In this document: positions 30,872 through 41,742 of the stretch, piece after piece
How the letters are laid out: the number at the start of each line of letters is the position of its first letter
Numbering within the stretch: the stretch's first letter is position 1
From: Alphaproteobacteria bacterium
GTDB taxonomy: Bacteria > Pseudomonadota > Alphaproteobacteria > Micropepsales > Micropepsaceae
Length of the DNA: 64,000 nt
NCBI GenBank assembly: GCA_028871795.1
Contig: JAGWMG010000004.1
Location: 62,001-126,000, forward strand
Reading direction: 5' to 3'
Notes under the pieces: generated by a model
What the model saw: the letters and a program-made list of their open reading frames with translations, nothing else
Databases searched by the model: none
What the model was told of the DNA's origin: nothing
Translations under genes and position numbers: made by a program

Positions 30872-32164
30872 ATGGTGGCGAGTCCCGCGGCGAGTTCCGG
30901 TTTTTTCAATCTTGGATTGGCAGCGGCCGACCCGGACCTGGCCCGCGCCGTCGGCGGCGAGTTGAAACGCCAGCAGGACCGGATCGAGCTGATTGCGTCC
31001 GAGAATATCGTCAGCCGGGCGGTGCTCGAAGCGCAGGGATCGGTCCTTACCAACAAATACGCCGAGGGCTATCCCGGCCGGCGCTACTACGGCGGCTGCG
31101 AATATGTAGACGTCGCGGAACAGCTCGCCATTGACCGCGCCTGCCGGCTGTTCGATTGCACTTTCGCCAATGTGCAGCCTCATTCCGGCGCCCAGGCCAA
31201 CCAGGCGGTGTTCTTCGCCTTGATGCGGCCCGGCGACACCTTCATGGGTCTTTCCCTGGCGGCGGGCGGACATCTGACCCACGGTTCGCCCGTCAACCAG
31301 TCCGGCAAATGGTTCAAGCCGGTTCCCTACAGCGTGCGCCGCCAGGATCACCGCATCGATATGGACGAGGTGGAAAGCCTGGCGAAGGAGCACAAGCCCA
31401 AGCTCATCATCGCCGGCGGCTCGGCCTATCCTCGTTTCATCGACTTTGCCCGCTTCCGCAAGATCGCCGACGAGGTCGGCGCCATTTTCATGGTGGACAT
31501 GGCGCATTTCGCGGGATTGGTGGTGGGCGGCGTGCATCCCAATCCGCTCGATCACGCCCAGGTGGTGACCACCACCACGCATAAGACCCTTCGCGGTCCG
31601 CGCGGCGGCATGATCCTGTCGCGCGACGCCGATCTGGGCAAGAAGATCAACTCCGCCGTGTTCCCCGGATTGCAGGGCGGCCCGCTGATGCACGTGATCG
31701 CAGCCAAGGCCGTGGCCTTCGGCGAAGCGCTGACGCCGGAGTTCAAGCGTTACGCGCGCGCCGTCGTCGACAACGCCAAGACGCTGGCCGAGACGCTGCA
31801 CGCCCACGGCCTCGACATCGTCTCGGGCGGCACCGACACGCATCTGATGCTGGTCGATCTGCGCCCCAAGGGCACCACGGGGCGCGCCGCCGAAAAGGCG
31901 CTCGACCGCGCCTTCATCACCTGCAACAAGAACGCCGTTCCCTTCGACACCGAGAAGCCTACGGTCACCTCCGGCGTGCGGCTGGGGTCGCCCGCCGGCA
32001 CCACGCGGGGATTCGGCGCCGCCGAGTTCCGCGAAATCGGAGAGCTGATCGTCGAAGTCGTCGACGCGCTCGGCAAGAACGGCGAGGCCGGCGATGCGGC
32101 CGTCGAAGCCCAAGTGCGCGAACGCGTAAACATCCTGTGCCAGCGTTTTCCCATCTATCCATAA
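30872..32164 (+). CDS. glyA: Serine hydroxymethyltransferase
   Basis: [61 protein letters not shown]. Confidence 0.97.
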   Translation: MVASPAASSGFFNLGLAAADPDLARAVGGELKRQQDRIELIASENIVSRAVLEAQGSVLTNKYAEGYPGRRYYGGCEYVDVAEQLAIDRACRLFDCTFANVQPHSGAQANQAVFFALMRPGDTFMGLSLAAGGHLTHGSPVNQSGKWFKPVPYSVRRQDHRIDMDEVESLAKEHKPKLIIAGGSAYPRFIDFARFRKIADEVGAIFMVDMAHFAGLVVGGVHPNPLDHAQVVTTTTHKTLRGPRGGMILSRDADLGKKINSAVFPGLQGGPLMHVIAAKAVAFGEALTPEFKRYARAVVDNAKTLAETLHAHGLDIVSGGTDTHLMLVDLRPKGTTGRAAEKALDRAFITCNKNAVPFDTEKPTVTSGVRLGSPAGTTRGFGAAEFREIGELIVEVVDALGKNGEAGDAAVEAQVRERVNILCQRFPIYP

Positions 32165-32173
32165 GAGGCGCCC

Positions 32174-32635
32174 ATGCGCTGTCCGTTTTGCGGTCACGAC
32201 GATACCCAGGTCAAAGACAGCCGTCCCAGCGAGGACAATTCGGCGATCCGCCGCCGCCGTCATTGTCCCGAATGCGGCGGGCGCTTCACCACCTTCGAGC
32301 GCGTGCAGCTGCGCGAGCTGATCGTGGTCAAGAAGAACAACCGCCGCGAGCCGTTCGACCGCGACAAGCTGGAACGCTCGATCAACCACGCCCTGCGCAA
32401 GCGCCCGGTGGAGCGCGAGCGCATCGACCGCATGATCACGGGCATCGTGCGCCGCCTGGAGAGCATGGGCGAGAACGAAATCCCCTCGCCGATGATCGGC
32501 GAGCTGGTGATGCAGGCGCTGCAGAGCCTCGACAAGGTCGCGTACGTGCGCTTCGCCTCGGTCTACAAGAACTTCCGCGAGACCAAGGATTTCGAGAACC
32601 TCATCGGCGAACTCGAGGGCGAGGAGAAGGAATAG
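32174..32635 (+). CDS. nrdR: Transcriptional repressor NrdR
   Basis: [66 protein letters not shown]. Confidence 0.97.
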   Translation: MRCPFCGHDDTQVKDSRPSEDNSAIRRRRHCPECGGRFTTFERVQLRELIVVKKNNRREPFDRDKLERSINHALRKRPVERERIDRMITGIVRRLESMGENEIPSPMIGELVMQALQSLDKVAYVRFASVYKNFRETKDFENLIGELEGEEKE

Positions 32636-32697
32636 GACGGCCGGGCGGCGGACAGATTTCCTACCTCCCGCCTCGAGGGGGAGGCGAAGAGCGGCGC

Positions 32698-33798
32698 ATG
32701 ACAGCGAACCTTTCAGACCTCCGTCACATGCGCCATGCGCTGGCGCTCGCGGAACGCGCGCTGGGGGCTGTCGCCCCCAACCCCGCCGTTGGCTGCGTGA
32801 TCGTGTCGCGCGAAGACCATGTCGCCGGGCGCGGCTGGACGGGGCGGGGCGGGCGGCCTCACGCCGAGGCCGTCGCGCTGGAACAGGCGGGCGCGGCGGC
32901 GCGCGGAGCGACCGCCTACGTCACGCTGGAACCTTGCGCCCATCACGGCCGCACGCCGCCTTGCGTCAACGCGCTGGTGGAAGCGGGCGTGGCGCGCGTG
33001 GTGGCCGCGGTGGAAGATCCCGATCCGCGCGTGCGCGGCAAGGGCTTCGCCATCCTGCGCGACTCCGGCGTGGAAGTTGCCGCCGGCCCGTGCGCCAAAG
33101 AGGCGGCGGAGCTGAACGCCGGTTTCTTCCTGCGCCTGCGCGAGGGACGGCCGCTGGTCACGCTCAAGATCGCCCAAAGCCTCGACGGCAAGACGGCCAC
33201 GGCGGCGGGCGAAAGCAAGTGGATTACCGGCGAGGCGGCGCGCGCCTACGGACATCTCCTGCGCGCGCGCCACGACGCGATCCTGATCGGCAGCGGCACG
33301 GCGCTGGCCGACGATCCGCAACTGACCTGCCGCCTGCCGGGCCTGGAGGACCGCTCGCCGCTGCGCGTCGTGCTGGACACCAGGCTGAAGCTGAACGACT
33401 GGTCCAAGCTGGCCCAGAGCGCCGCCACGACGCCGACCCTGGTCTTCACCACCGCGGACGGCGGCGGTTCGCTCGCCGCTTGCGGGGTCGAAGTCGCGAA
33501 GATCGCGCGCGACGCCCGCGGCCGGCCCGATGCGGCGGCCGTGCTGAAGGAGCTGGGCAGGCGCGGCATAACGCGCCTCTTGGTCGAGGGCGGGGCGACG
33601 GTCCATGCGACCTTGCTGGACCGCGGGCTGGCGGACCGGCTGGAAATCTTCCGCAGCCCGCTGGTGCTGGGTGCGGCGGGTCACGACGGGATCGATTCGC
33701 TGGCCTCTCTGACCCTGGGAGAAGCGCCGCGTTTCCGGCCCGTCGGCCGGCGACGCTTCGGCGCGGACCTGCTGGAAAGCTTCGCGCGCGAGGATTAG
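32698..33798 (+). CDS. ribD: Bifunctional riboflavin deaminase/reductase RibD
   Basis: MRHALALAERALGAVAPNPAVGCVIV, HAEAVAL...VTLEPCAHHGRTPPCVNAL. Confidence 0.96.
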   Translation: MTANLSDLRHMRHALALAERALGAVAPNPAVGCVIVSREDHVAGRGWTGRGGRPHAEAVALEQAGAAARGATAYVTLEPCAHHGRTPPCVNALVEAGVARVVAAVEDPDPRVRGKGFAILRDSGVEVAAGPCAKEAAELNAGFFLRLREGRPLVTLKIAQSLDGKTATAAGESKWITGEAARAYGHLLRARHDAILIGSGTALADDPQLTCRLPGLEDRSPLRVVLDTRLKLNDWSKLAQSAATTPTLVFTTADGGGSLAACGVEVAKIARDARGRPDAAAVLKELGRRGITRLLVEGGATVHATLLDRGLADRLEIFRSPLVLGAAGHDGIDSLASLTLGEAPRFRPVGRRRFGADLLESFARED

Positions 33799-33807
33799 AA
33801 GGAGCCC

Positions 33808-34401
33808 ATGTTCACCGGACTGGTCAGCGACGTCGGAGAAGTGCGCCATGCGGAAAAGCACGGCGACACGCACTTGGTCATCTCGACGCATTACGACGTG
33901 GCGGCGATGGACGTCGGCGCCTCGGTCGCCTGCGCGGGCGTCTGTCTGACGATCGTCGACAAGGGCGGCGCGAAAGACCGCTGGTTCGCGGTCACGGCGT
34001 CCGGCGAGACGGTGTCGAAAACCACCATCGGGCGCTGGAAGGCGGGCGATCCGGTGAATCTCGAACGCCCCCTGCGCGTGGGCGACGAGTTCGGCGGCCA
34101 CATCGTCACCGGACATATCGACGGCGTCGCCGAGGTGGCCGGGATCGCGGCCGAAGGCGAGTCCGTCCGCATGACCTTCCAGGCGCCCGCGCCGCTGGCG
34201 CGCTTCATCGCGCAGAAGGGGTCCATCGCCTTGGACGGCGTGTCGCTGACGGTAAACGAGGCGGACGGCGCGCGCTTCGGCGTCAACATCATTCCGCACA
34301 CGGCCAAGGTCACGACCTTCGGGCGCCTCAAGGTGGGGGCGAGAGTCAATCTGGAAGTCGATCCGCTGGCCCGCTACGTCGCCCGCCTGGCAAAAGGCTA
34401 G
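33808..34401 (+). CDS. ribE: Riboflavin synthase alpha chain
   Basis: MFTGLVSDVGEV, duplicated barrel; GHIVTGHIDGVAEV. Confidence 0.96.
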   Translation: MFTGLVSDVGEVRHAEKHGDTHLVISTHYDVAAMDVGASVACAGVCLTIVDKGGAKDRWFAVTASGETVSKTTIGRWKAGDPVNLERPLRVGDEFGGHIVTGHIDGVAEVAGIAAEGESVRMTFQAPAPLARFIAQKGSIALDGVSLTVNEADGARFGVNIIPHTAKVTTFGRLKVGARVNLEVDPLARYVARLAKG

Positions 34402-34405
34402 AGCG

Positions 34406-35524
34406 ATGTTCCACGAGTACATCTCTTCGATCGAGGACCTAATCGAGGACGCGCGCAACGGCAAGATGTTCATCCTGGTGGACGCGGAAGACCGCGAGAA
34501 CGAGGGCGACCTCTACGTCCCGGCGCAGATGTGTACGCCGCAAGCGGTCAACTTCATGGCCAAGTACGGCCGCGGCCTTATCTGTCTGGCGCTGACCCAG
34601 GAACGCGCCGACGCGCTGCAGATTCCAATGATGACGCAGGTCAACGGCACGCCCAACCGCACCGCGTTCACGGTCTCCATCGAGGCGCGCGAGGGCATCA
34701 CCACCGGCATTTCCGCGCACGACCGGGCCCGGACGATCGCCGTCGCCATCGATCCGGCAAAGGGACCGCGCGACATCGTGATGCCCGGCCACGTCTTCCC
34801 GCTGGTCGCCCGTCACGGCGGCGCGCTGGTGCGCGCCGGGCATACCGAAGCGGCGGTCGATATTGCCAGACTCGCCGGGCTCAACCCGTCGGGCGTCATC
34901 TGCGAGATTATGAACGACGACGGCACGATGGCGCGCCTGCCCGATCTCGTGCAGTTCGCGCAATTGCACGGACTGAAGATCGGCACCATCGCCGATCTCA
35001 TCGCCTATCGCCGCCGCAACGATCACTTCGTCCGGCGCGCCTTGGACACGACCTTCCAGAGCCACAATGGCGGCGACTGGAAGATGATGGTCTACATCAA
35101 CACCATCGAGTACGCCGAACACATCGCGCTGGTGAAAGGCGACGTCACGACGCCGGAGCCGGTGCTGGCGCGCATGCACGCCGTAAACATCTTCAGCGAC
35201 ATGCTGGCTTATGCGAATTACGGACGCGACGTCCTCGGCGAAGCCATGCGCATCATCGCGCGCGAGGGCCGCGGCGTTGTGGTCGTTCTGCGCCCGACAC
35301 GTCCGACCTTCGTCTCCGATATGGTGCTGCGGCGCGTGGAGGACGACGTCGATCGCCGCCGGGTCAAGGAATACGGAGTCGGCGCGCAGATTCTGCTCGA
35401 CCTCGGCATCAAGGAGATGATCCTTCTCACCGATACGCCGGCGAAGAGAGTCGTGGCGCTGGACGGTTACGGGCTCAACATCGTCGCAACGCGGCCCATC
35501 AGCAGAAAGGACGGGGGCACATGA
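34406..35524 (+). CDS. ribBA: 3,4-dihydroxy-2-butanone-4-phosphate synthase with GTP cyclohydrolase II-like C-terminus
   Basis: GKMFILVDAEDRENEGDLYVPAQMCTPQAVNFMAKYGRGLICLALT, HTEAAVDIARLAGL. Confidence 0.94.
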   Translation: MFHEYISSIEDLIEDARNGKMFILVDAEDRENEGDLYVPAQMCTPQAVNFMAKYGRGLICLALTQERADALQIPMMTQVNGTPNRTAFTVSIEAREGITTGISAHDRARTIAVAIDPAKGPRDIVMPGHVFPLVARHGGALVRAGHTEAAVDIARLAGLNPSGVICEIMNDDGTMARLPDLVQFAQLHGLKIGTIADLIAYRRRNDHFVRRALDTTFQSHNGGDWKMMVYINTIEYAEHIALVKGDVTTPEPVLARMHAVNIFSDMLAYANYGRDVLGEAMRIIAREGRGVVVVLRPTRPTFVSDMVLRRVEDDVDRRRVKEYGVGAQILLDLGIKEMILLTDTPAKRVVALDGYGLNIVATRPISRKDGGT

Positions 35525-35970
35525 CGCCGAATATCCTGATCGTGGAGGCGCCGTTCTATCCGCACATCTCGCGCCTGCTGCTCGACGGCGCGACGGCGGC
35601 GCTGGAGCGGGGCGGGAGTTCGTTCGACAGCGTTTCCGTCACCGGGGCGCTGGAGATCGCGCCCGTCATCCATTTCGCGGTCAAGGGCGGCGAACACGGC
35701 GGCAAGAGCTACGACGGGTTCGTGGCGCTGGGCTGCGTCATCCGCGGCGAGACCCATCATTTCGAGATCGTCGCCGGCGAATCCGCGCGCGCCCTGACGG
35801 ACCTCGGCATCCATTACGGGCTGTGCATCGGCAACGGCATCCTGACCGTGGACGACGAGCAGCAAGCCATCGCCCGCGCCGACCGCACGCAGCGCGACAA
35901 GGGCGGCGACGCCGCGCGCGCCTGCCTGGCGCTGATCGAAATGCGCCACCGCCTCGGCGTTCGCCGGTGA
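35521..35970 (+). CDS. ribH: 6,7-dimethyl-8-ribityllumazine synthase
   Basis: GALEIAPVIHFAVKGG...YDGFVALGCVIRGETHHFEIV...GNGILTVDDEQQA. Confidence 0.95.
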   Translation: MTPNILIVEAPFYPHISRLLLDGATAALERGGSSFDSVSVTGALEIAPVIHFAVKGGEHGGKSYDGFVALGCVIRGETHHFEIVAGESARALTDLGIHYGLCIGNGILTVDDEQQAIARADRTQRDKGGDAARACLALIEMRHRLGVRR

Positions 35971-36464
35971 ACGCCCCCAAGCCGGATGCGGCGGCACGGC
36001 GCGCCGCGCGTCTGGCCGCCGTGCAGGCGCTCTATCAGATGGAGCTGACCGGCGAGGACGCCGGCACCGTGGCGGCGGAATTCGTCGCCTATCGCTTCGG
36101 CCGCGAACCGGAGCAACTGGCATTGGGCGAGCCCGACCAGGCGTTCTTCGCAGACGTCGTGCGCGGCGTGCCGCACCATCAGGCGGAAATCGACGCCGCC
36201 ATCACCGAATGCCTGGCGAGCGACTGGCGGCTGTCGCGCGTGGATTCGATTCTGCGGGCCATCCTGCGCGCCGGCGCCTACGAACTGATCGCGCGCGCGG
36301 ACGTGCCGGTGAAGGTGATCATCGACGAATACGTGGAGCTGTCGCACGCCTTCTTTTCCGGCGAAGAGCCTGCCTTCGTGAATGCGGCGCTCGACAAGCT
36401 GGCACATCGCAAGCGCGCCGCCGAATTCGGCGAACCGCCGCCGGATGACGAAGTGCGGTTCTAG
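35967..36464 (+). CDS. nusB: Transcription antitermination protein NusB
   Basis: ARRAARLAAVQALYQMELTG...SRVDSILRAILRAGAYELIARADVPVKVIIDEYVELSHAFF; GTGA overlap with ribH. Confidence 0.95.
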   Translation: MNAPKPDAAARRAARLAAVQALYQMELTGEDAGTVAAEFVAYRFGREPEQLALGEPDQAFFADVVRGVPHHQAEIDAAITECLASDWRLSRVDSILRAILRAGAYELIARADVPVKVIIDEYVELSHAFFSGEEPAFVNAALDKLAHRKRAAEFGEPPPDDEVRF

Positions 36465-36616
36465 TACGGCCAGGCGCTCAGGATCTGCGTCAGCATCAGA
36501 GCCACCGCGAGGCCCATCGGCAGCAGTCCGAAAAAGCCTATTGTAAAGAAGAGACCGGCGCTCCCGACGGTGGAACTCGACATGTGGCGGGCAACGGCTC
36601 GAGGTTGACGGTTCAT
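36461..36616 (-). CDS. Small hydrophobic hypothetical protein (51 aa)
   Basis: MNRQPRAVARHMSSSTVGSAGLFFTIGFFGLLPMGLAVALMLTQILSAWPY; stop overlaps the nusB stop. Confidence 0.5.
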   Translation of the reverse strand: MNRQPRAVARHMSSSTVGSAGLFFTIGFFGLLPMGLAVALMLTQILSAWPY

Positions 36617-36779
36617 GGCGTCCTCCGAAATCGGCCCGGGCGGAAGGTCCGCTCCGGTAGGCGCCAATGTGGCGGACGCGTCTTGAACCGGCCTTGAAGC
36701 GGCGGTTCATCCGCCGTTCATCGGGCTGGGGGGCGCGGCGGCGGATGTGCGATAATAGGACCGAGCAGAAGGACCGCTC

Positions 36780-37754
36780 ATGGCAGACCGACCGTCCGAA
36801 TTTGCGCTGATCGCAAAACTTTTCGCGCCTCTGGCACAGACGCCGGGCGCGTTCGGACTTCGCGACGATGCCGCATTGCTGCCGCAATTGGCCGGCCACG
36901 ATATTGTCGTAACGACGGACGCCCTGGTCGAAGGCGTGCATTTCCGCGGCGACGATCCGCCCGCTTCAATCGCCAAGAAGGCGTTGCGCGCCAACCTGTC
37001 CGATCTCACCGCGAAAGGAGCGGAGCCGGCAGGATACTTGCTGGCGCTGTCGTTGCCGGCCCACATCGGCATAGCGTGGCTCGAAAGCTTCGCGCGCGGG
37101 CTTGAGGCCGATCAAAAGACATTCTCCGTGCCGCTGCTCGGCGGCGACACCACAGCGACGCCCGGTCCGCTGACGCTGGCGATCACCGCGCTGGGCCATG
37201 TGCCGGCGGGCACCATGATCCGCCGTGCCGGCGCGAAGGCGGGCGAGAGCGTGTACGTGAGCGGCACCGTCGGCGATGCCGGCGGCGGGCTGGCGCTGCT
37301 GAACGGAGAAGGGGCGCGCCTCGGCAAGAATCAACGAGAGGAGCTGATCGAGCGCTACCGCGTACCGAATCCGCGCCTGGCACTCGGGCTGGCCTTGCGG
37401 GGCGTGGCCAGCGCCGCGCTGGATGTTTCCGATGGTCTCGTGGGCGACCTGGGGCATATCGCGGAGGTTTCGCGGGTGCGCATCGTCGTCGAGGCGGGGC
37501 GGATTCCGGTTTCACCGGCTTTGCGCACCCTATGGGGCAGTACGCCGGAAGCGGTCGTGCGCGCGGCGACGGCGGGCGACGATTACGAGATCGCGTTTGC
37601 AGCTCCTTCGGAGCGCGCGGTCATGGACGCCGCCAAGCGTGCCGGGGTCCCCGTGACGCGCATCGGCCGGGTGGAGGAGGGCTGCGGCGTCGTTCTCACC
37701 GGCGCGGACGGGCGCGAAATCCCCGTTCCCCGTGCCGGGTTTACGCATTTTTAG
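36780..37754 (+). CDS. thiL: Thiamine-monophosphate kinase
   Basis: FALIAKLFAPLAQTPGAFGLRDDAALL...VVTTDALVEGVHF...SAALDVSDGLVGDLGHI. Confidence 0.95.
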   Translation: MADRPSEFALIAKLFAPLAQTPGAFGLRDDAALLPQLAGHDIVVTTDALVEGVHFRGDDPPASIAKKALRANLSDLTAKGAEPAGYLLALSLPAHIGIAWLESFARGLEADQKTFSVPLLGGDTTATPGPLTLAITALGHVPAGTMIRRAGAKAGESVYVSGTVGDAGGGLALLNGEGARLGKNQREELIERYRVPNPRLALGLALRGVASAALDVSDGLVGDLGHIAEVSRVRIVVEAGRIPVSPALRTLWGSTPEAVVRAATAGDDYEIAFAAPSERAVMDAAKRAGVPVTRIGRVEEGCGVVLTGADGREIPVPRAGFTHF

Positions 37755-37777
37755 CCACGATTTGCGAGGCTCGGGCC

Positions 37778-38335
37778 ATGCGCCGGATTCTCGCCCCCAT
37801 TCTGCTGCTCCTCTGCACGGTCGCGGCTGCCCCGGCGGCGGCTCCGAAAGAAGGGGCGCCCGGCACCAATGTCGAGATGCCGTTCCTCATAGCGCCCATG
37901 AGCAAAGACGGAAAACTGCTTGGATATGCTTACATTTCGAGCAAGACGGTGGCCTCCTCGCAATCCGCCGCCATCGCCGTGCGCGAGAAGCTCGCCTTCA
38001 TCCAGGATGCCTTCGTGCGCGATGTGAACACGCGGTCTATCAGCAAAGCGGACGATCCGACCGCCATCGACACGGCGCTGCTGAACGCCCGGCTGCTCGC
38101 CGCCGCCAAGCGAATTGTAGGCGGCGACAAGGTTGTCAGGATTGTCTTCACCGCCGCCCAATTCGCGCCGCTGCACCCCAGCGATTCCACCTTGAATCTG
38201 GCGCCGACGTCGGACAAGGCGCCCGCAACCGGCGCGGTCGCGCCTGGACCGGCTCCAGCCCCGGCCCCAAGCAATGCTCCTGCCGCTGCGCCATCCCCCG
38301 CGGCATCTAACCCGGCACAGGGCGCAACACACTAA
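37778..38335 (+). CDS. Secreted hypothetical protein with Ala/Pro-rich tail
   Basis: Signal peptide [22 protein letters not shown]; tail [26 protein letters not shown]. Confidence 0.75.
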   Translation: MRRILAPILLLLCTVAAAPAAAPKEGAPGTNVEMPFLIAPMSKDGKLLGYAYISSKTVASSQSAAIAVREKLAFIQDAFVRDVNTRSISKADDPTAIDTALLNARLLAAAKRIVGGDKVVRIVFTAAQFAPLHPSDSTLNLAPTSDKAPATGAVAPGPAPAPAPSNAPAAAPSPAASNPAQGATH

Positions 38336-38459
38336 AGTTGCTTCCCCGACCCGCTTTTGGCATGTTCCGCCGCTTTCGAAGCGGCGGGCCTCCCCGCCGT
38401 GGAATTCGGCGCCGGGCGCCGTTCAACTTGGTCCAAGAGAATCGTCACGAGGGGACACC

Positions 38460-40604
38460 ATGAGCGTGGAGCTTGAACTTGTATTGGCGTGCGGCGTTCT
38501 GGCGCTGCTGTACGGCGGATGGACCGTACGCTGGGTGCTGGCAAAGAACCCCGGCAACGCCCGTATGCAGGAGATCGCCGCCGCGATCCAGGAAGGCGCT
38601 CGCGCCTATCTGAATCGCCAGTACACGACGATCGCCATCGTCGGCGCGGTCGTCTTCGCGCTCGCCTGCTATTTCCTGGGATGGCAAGTCGGCGTCGGCT
38701 ACCTGATCGGCGCGACCCTGTCGGGAGCGGCCGGTTACGTCGGCATGAACGTCTCGGTACGCGCCAATGTGCGCACGGCAGAGGCCTCGCGCCAGGGACT
38801 GGCCGCAGGGCTCACGCTCGCTTTCCGCTCCGGCGCGGTGACGGGATTGCTGGTGGCGGGTCTCGGCCTGATCGGCGTCGCCGGTTATTACGCCTTCCTC
38901 ACCTCGGGTCTCGGCCTCAGCCTGGAGGATCCCCAACAGAGCCGCGTCATCGTGGATTCGCTAGTCGGCCTGGGCTTCGGCGCCTCGCTGATCTCGATCT
39001 TCGCACGGTTGGGCGGCGGCATCTTCACCAAGGGCGCCGACGTCGGCGGCGACATGGTCGGCAAGGTCGAAGCCGGCATCCCCGAGGACGATCCGCGCAA
39101 TCCCGCCACCATCGCCGACAACGTCGGCGACAATGTCGGCGACTGCGCCGGCATGGCGGCGGATTTGTTCGAAACCTATGCGGTGACGACGGTGGCGACC
39201 ATGGTGCTCGCCTCCATCTATTTCTCGGGCGGGACCAAAGCCACCTTGATGCTGCTGCCGCTGGCCATCGCCGGCATGTGCATCATCACCTCGATCATCG
39301 GCACCTACTTCGTGCGGCTGGGGCCGAGCAAGAAGATCATGGGCGCGCTCTACAAGGGCGTCATCACCACCGGCGTATTGTCGCTGATCGGCTTGTGGCC
39401 GTTGATGAACTACCTGCTCGGCGGGATGGATAACCCGTTGCGGCCTGGAGGAACGGGTCTGACCTTCACCGGCACCCAGCTTTTCCTTTGCGGCGCGGTG
39501 GGCCTTGCCATCACCGGCGCGCTGATCTGGATCACCGAGTACTACACCGGCACCAATTTCCGCCCGGTGCAGGCGATCGCCAAGGCATCGATCACCGGCC
39601 ACGGCACCAACGTCATCCAGGGCCTCGCGGTCTCGATGGAATCCACGGCCATGCCCGCGCTCGTCATCTGCGTCGGCATCGTCGCGGCCTATACGCTGGC
39701 GGGCCTGTTCGGCATCGCCATCGCGGTGTCCACGATGCTGTCGCTGTGCGGCATGATCGTGGCGCTCGACGCCTTCGGGCCGGTCACCGACAATGCCGGC
39801 GGCATCGCCGAAATGAGCGGCCTGGAAGGCGACGTGCGCAAGACCACCGACGCGCTCGATGCGGTCGGCAACACCACCAAGGCGGTGACCAAGGGTTACG
39901 CCATCGGTTCGGCGGGGCTCGGCGCGCTGGTGCTGTTCGCGGCGTACACGGAGGATCTCAAATACTTCATCGCCCATTCCGATGCGTACACGTACTTCGC
40001 CGGTTTGAGCGCTCCGACTTTCAGTCTGGCGGACCCCTGGGTCGTCGTCGGTCTCTTCATCGGCGGGCTGCTGCCTTATCTGTTCGGCGGCATCGCCATG
40101 ACGGCGGTGGGCCGCGCGGCGGGCGCCGTGGTCGAGGAAGTGCGCCGTCAGTTCAAGGAAATGCCGGGCATTATGAAAGGGACGCAGAAGCCCGACTACG
40201 GCCGCGCGGTGGACATGCTGACCAAGGCCGCCATCCGCGAGATGCTGGTGCCGTCGCTGCTGCCGGTGTTGTCGCCGATCGTGCTCTTCTTCATCGTCGA
40301 CTTCGTTGCCGGCAAGGAGCAGGCGTTCAATGCGCTGGGCGCCATGCTGCTCGGCGTGATCGTCACCGGGCTGTTCGTCGCCATCTCGATGACGTCGGGC
40401 GGCGGCGCCTGGGACAACGCCAAGAAATGGATCGAGGACGGCCATTACGGCGGCAAGGGCTCCGACGCGCATAAGGCGGCGGTCACGGGCGACACCGTCG
40501 GCGATCCCTACAAGGATACGGCCGGCCCGGCGGTCAACCCGATGATCAAGATCACCAACATCGTGGCTCTGCTGCTGCTGGCGACGCTGGCGCATTTCGT
40601 CTGA
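38460..40604 (+). CDS. hppA: Membrane-bound proton-translocating pyrophosphatase
   Basis: [56 protein letters not shown]. Confidence 0.97.
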   Translation: MSVELELVLACGVLALLYGGWTVRWVLAKNPGNARMQEIAAAIQEGARAYLNRQYTTIAIVGAVVFALACYFLGWQVGVGYLIGATLSGAAGYVGMNVSVRANVRTAEASRQGLAAGLTLAFRSGAVTGLLVAGLGLIGVAGYYAFLTSGLGLSLEDPQQSRVIVDSLVGLGFGASLISIFARLGGGIFTKGADVGGDMVGKVEAGIPEDDPRNPATIADNVGDNVGDCAGMAADLFETYAVTTVATMVLASIYFSGGTKATLMLLPLAIAGMCIITSIIGTYFVRLGPSKKIMGALYKGVITTGVLSLIGLWPLMNYLLGGMDNPLRPGGTGLTFTGTQLFLCGAVGLAITGALIWITEYYTGTNFRPVQAIAKASITGHGTNVIQGLAVSMESTAMPALVICVGIVAAYTLAGLFGIAIAVSTMLSLCGMIVALDAFGPVTDNAGGIAEMSGLEGDVRKTTDALDAVGNTTKAVTKGYAIGSAGLGALVLFAAYTEDLKYFIAHSDAYTYFAGLSAPTFSLADPWVVVGLFIGGLLPYLFGGIAMTAVGRAAGAVVEEVRRQFKEMPGIMKGTQKPDYGRAVDMLTKAAIREMLVPSLLPVLSPIVLFFIVDFVAGKEQAFNALGAMLLGVIVTGLFVAISMTSGGGAWDNAKKWIEDGHYGGKGSDAHKAAVTGDTVGDPYKDTAGPAVNPMIKITNIVALLLLATLAHFV

Positions 40605-40619
40605 GGGGATATATTTTTG

Positions 40620-40657
40620 GCAAACGGCGAGTAGGGAAAACCCTATTCGCCGTTTGC
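40620..40657. repeat. 17-bp stem intergenic palindrome, copy B
   Basis: GCAAACGGCGAGTAGGG aaaa CCCTATTCGCCGTTTGC. Confidence 0.8.
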
Positions 40658-40673
40658 TGCCGACCTGAGGCCC

Positions 40674-41147
40674 TTAGTGGCCCGGACCGCCGCCGCCACC
40701 CGGATTTTGTTCCTGCTGGTTCATGCCGCCGCCCGGCATGCCCGGCGTGGCATTGAAGAGCTGCTGCAGGAAGGTCAGTTCGCGTCCCGGCGAGGGCGTC
40801 GTGCGTGTCTCGAAGGCCACGACATGGCCGTCTTCGAGGCTGAAATGCTTGACGCCGGCGACCTTGCCGTCCTTGTCGAAATAGATCGCGAGGACATGGC
40901 GCGATTCGATGGTCGGCGTGAAAAACGCAATCTGCTTCTCGACGCTCGATATGTAATACCAAGCATCGTTGTTGAAGGTGGCTTGCACGGAAGGATCGCC
41001 CAGGCGATCTTCGACCACCGTCTTGCTGTCGGCGCCGACGGTGATGCCGGCCTCTGCGTCGGGGTCCTGCAGATAGCCGCGCTGGCTAATCACGGGCGTG
41101 CAGCCCATCAGCATCAGGCACAGCGAGCAGAGGACGAGTTTTTTCAT
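40674..41147 (-). CDS. bamE: Outer membrane protein assembly factor BamE (SmpA/OmlA)
   Basis: Lipoprotein signal MKKLVLCSLCLMLMGCTPV; SKTVVEDRLGDPSVQATFNNDAWYYISS. Confidence 0.9.
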   Translation of the reverse strand: MKKLVLCSLCLMLMGCTPVISQRGYLQDPDAEAGITVGADSKTVVEDRLGDPSVQATFNNDAWYYISSVEKQIAFFTPTIESRHVLAIYFDKDGKVAGVKHFSLEDGHVVAFETRTTPSPGRELTFLQQLFNATPGMPGGGMNQQEQNPGGGGGPGH

Positions 41148-41217
41148 GCGGCGGAATTCCCTTGTGCGGATGTGCTAGCCTTGGGATGTCTCGCTTGCAA
41201 GACCCGGAAGGCACATC

Positions 41218-41742
41218 ATGCTAAACGCTCTGCGCCGGAGCAAGGTGCGACAATCGCCGGCCGCCAGGCTTTACGCGGCTTTGGTGGCGCGGGCGCGCGA
41301 TCCTGTATTTTTCGCAAGATTCGGGGTCAAGGACAGTCTGGACGGGCGCTTCGACCTGGTGGCTCTGCACGCTTGGCTGGTCCTCGACAGGTTGACCGGT
41401 GCGGACCCCTCCGTGTCTCAGGCCTTGGTCGATGAAATCTTTGCAGCCTTCGACGCAGCGCTGCGCGAACTGGGTGCCGGCGACATCGGCATGGGAAAGC
41501 GGATCAAGAAGCTCGCCAACGCGTTTTACGGCCGGCTGCAAGCCTATAGCGGGGCCGCCGACGAGGCCGCCATGGAGGCGGCTCTGGTCCACAACCTGTA
41601 TCGCGGCGCCTTGGCCCCCGGCGCCAAAGCGGTGGCGCGGTATGCGCTGCGTGCGAAGGCACATCTTCAGGCGTGCGAGGTGGAGGCGGGTGCGATCGAT
41701 TTCGGTCCCCTGCCGGATGAGGAAGCGGCCGATGAACGATAA
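41218..41742 (+). CDS. Ubiquinol-cytochrome c chaperone (CBP3-like) family protein
   Basis: AARLYAALVARARDPVFFARFGVKDSLDGRFDLVALHAWLVLDRL. Confidence 0.88.
   Translation: MLNALRRSKVRQSPAARLYAALVARARDPVFFARFGVKDSLDGRFDLVALHAWLVLDRLTGADPSVSQALVDEIFAAFDAALRELGAGDIGMGKRIKKLANAFYGRLQAYSGAADEAAMEAALVHNLYRGALAPGAKAVARYALRAKAHLQACEVEAGAIDFGPLPDEEAADER

Noticed and set aside
38961-40595. 544-aa minus-strand ORF opposite hppA (similarly 32713-34473, 30782-32389, 28809-30128, 9596-10642, 41667-43541, 46336-47826)
   Set aside because: Shadow ORFs typical of high-GC DNA: Arg/His/Ala-rich, low complexity, fully antisense to confidently identified genes.
40620-40657. Considered as a rho-independent terminator for hppA or bamE
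   Set aside because: Strong stem, but no T-tract follows on either strand; better described as a palindromic repeat.
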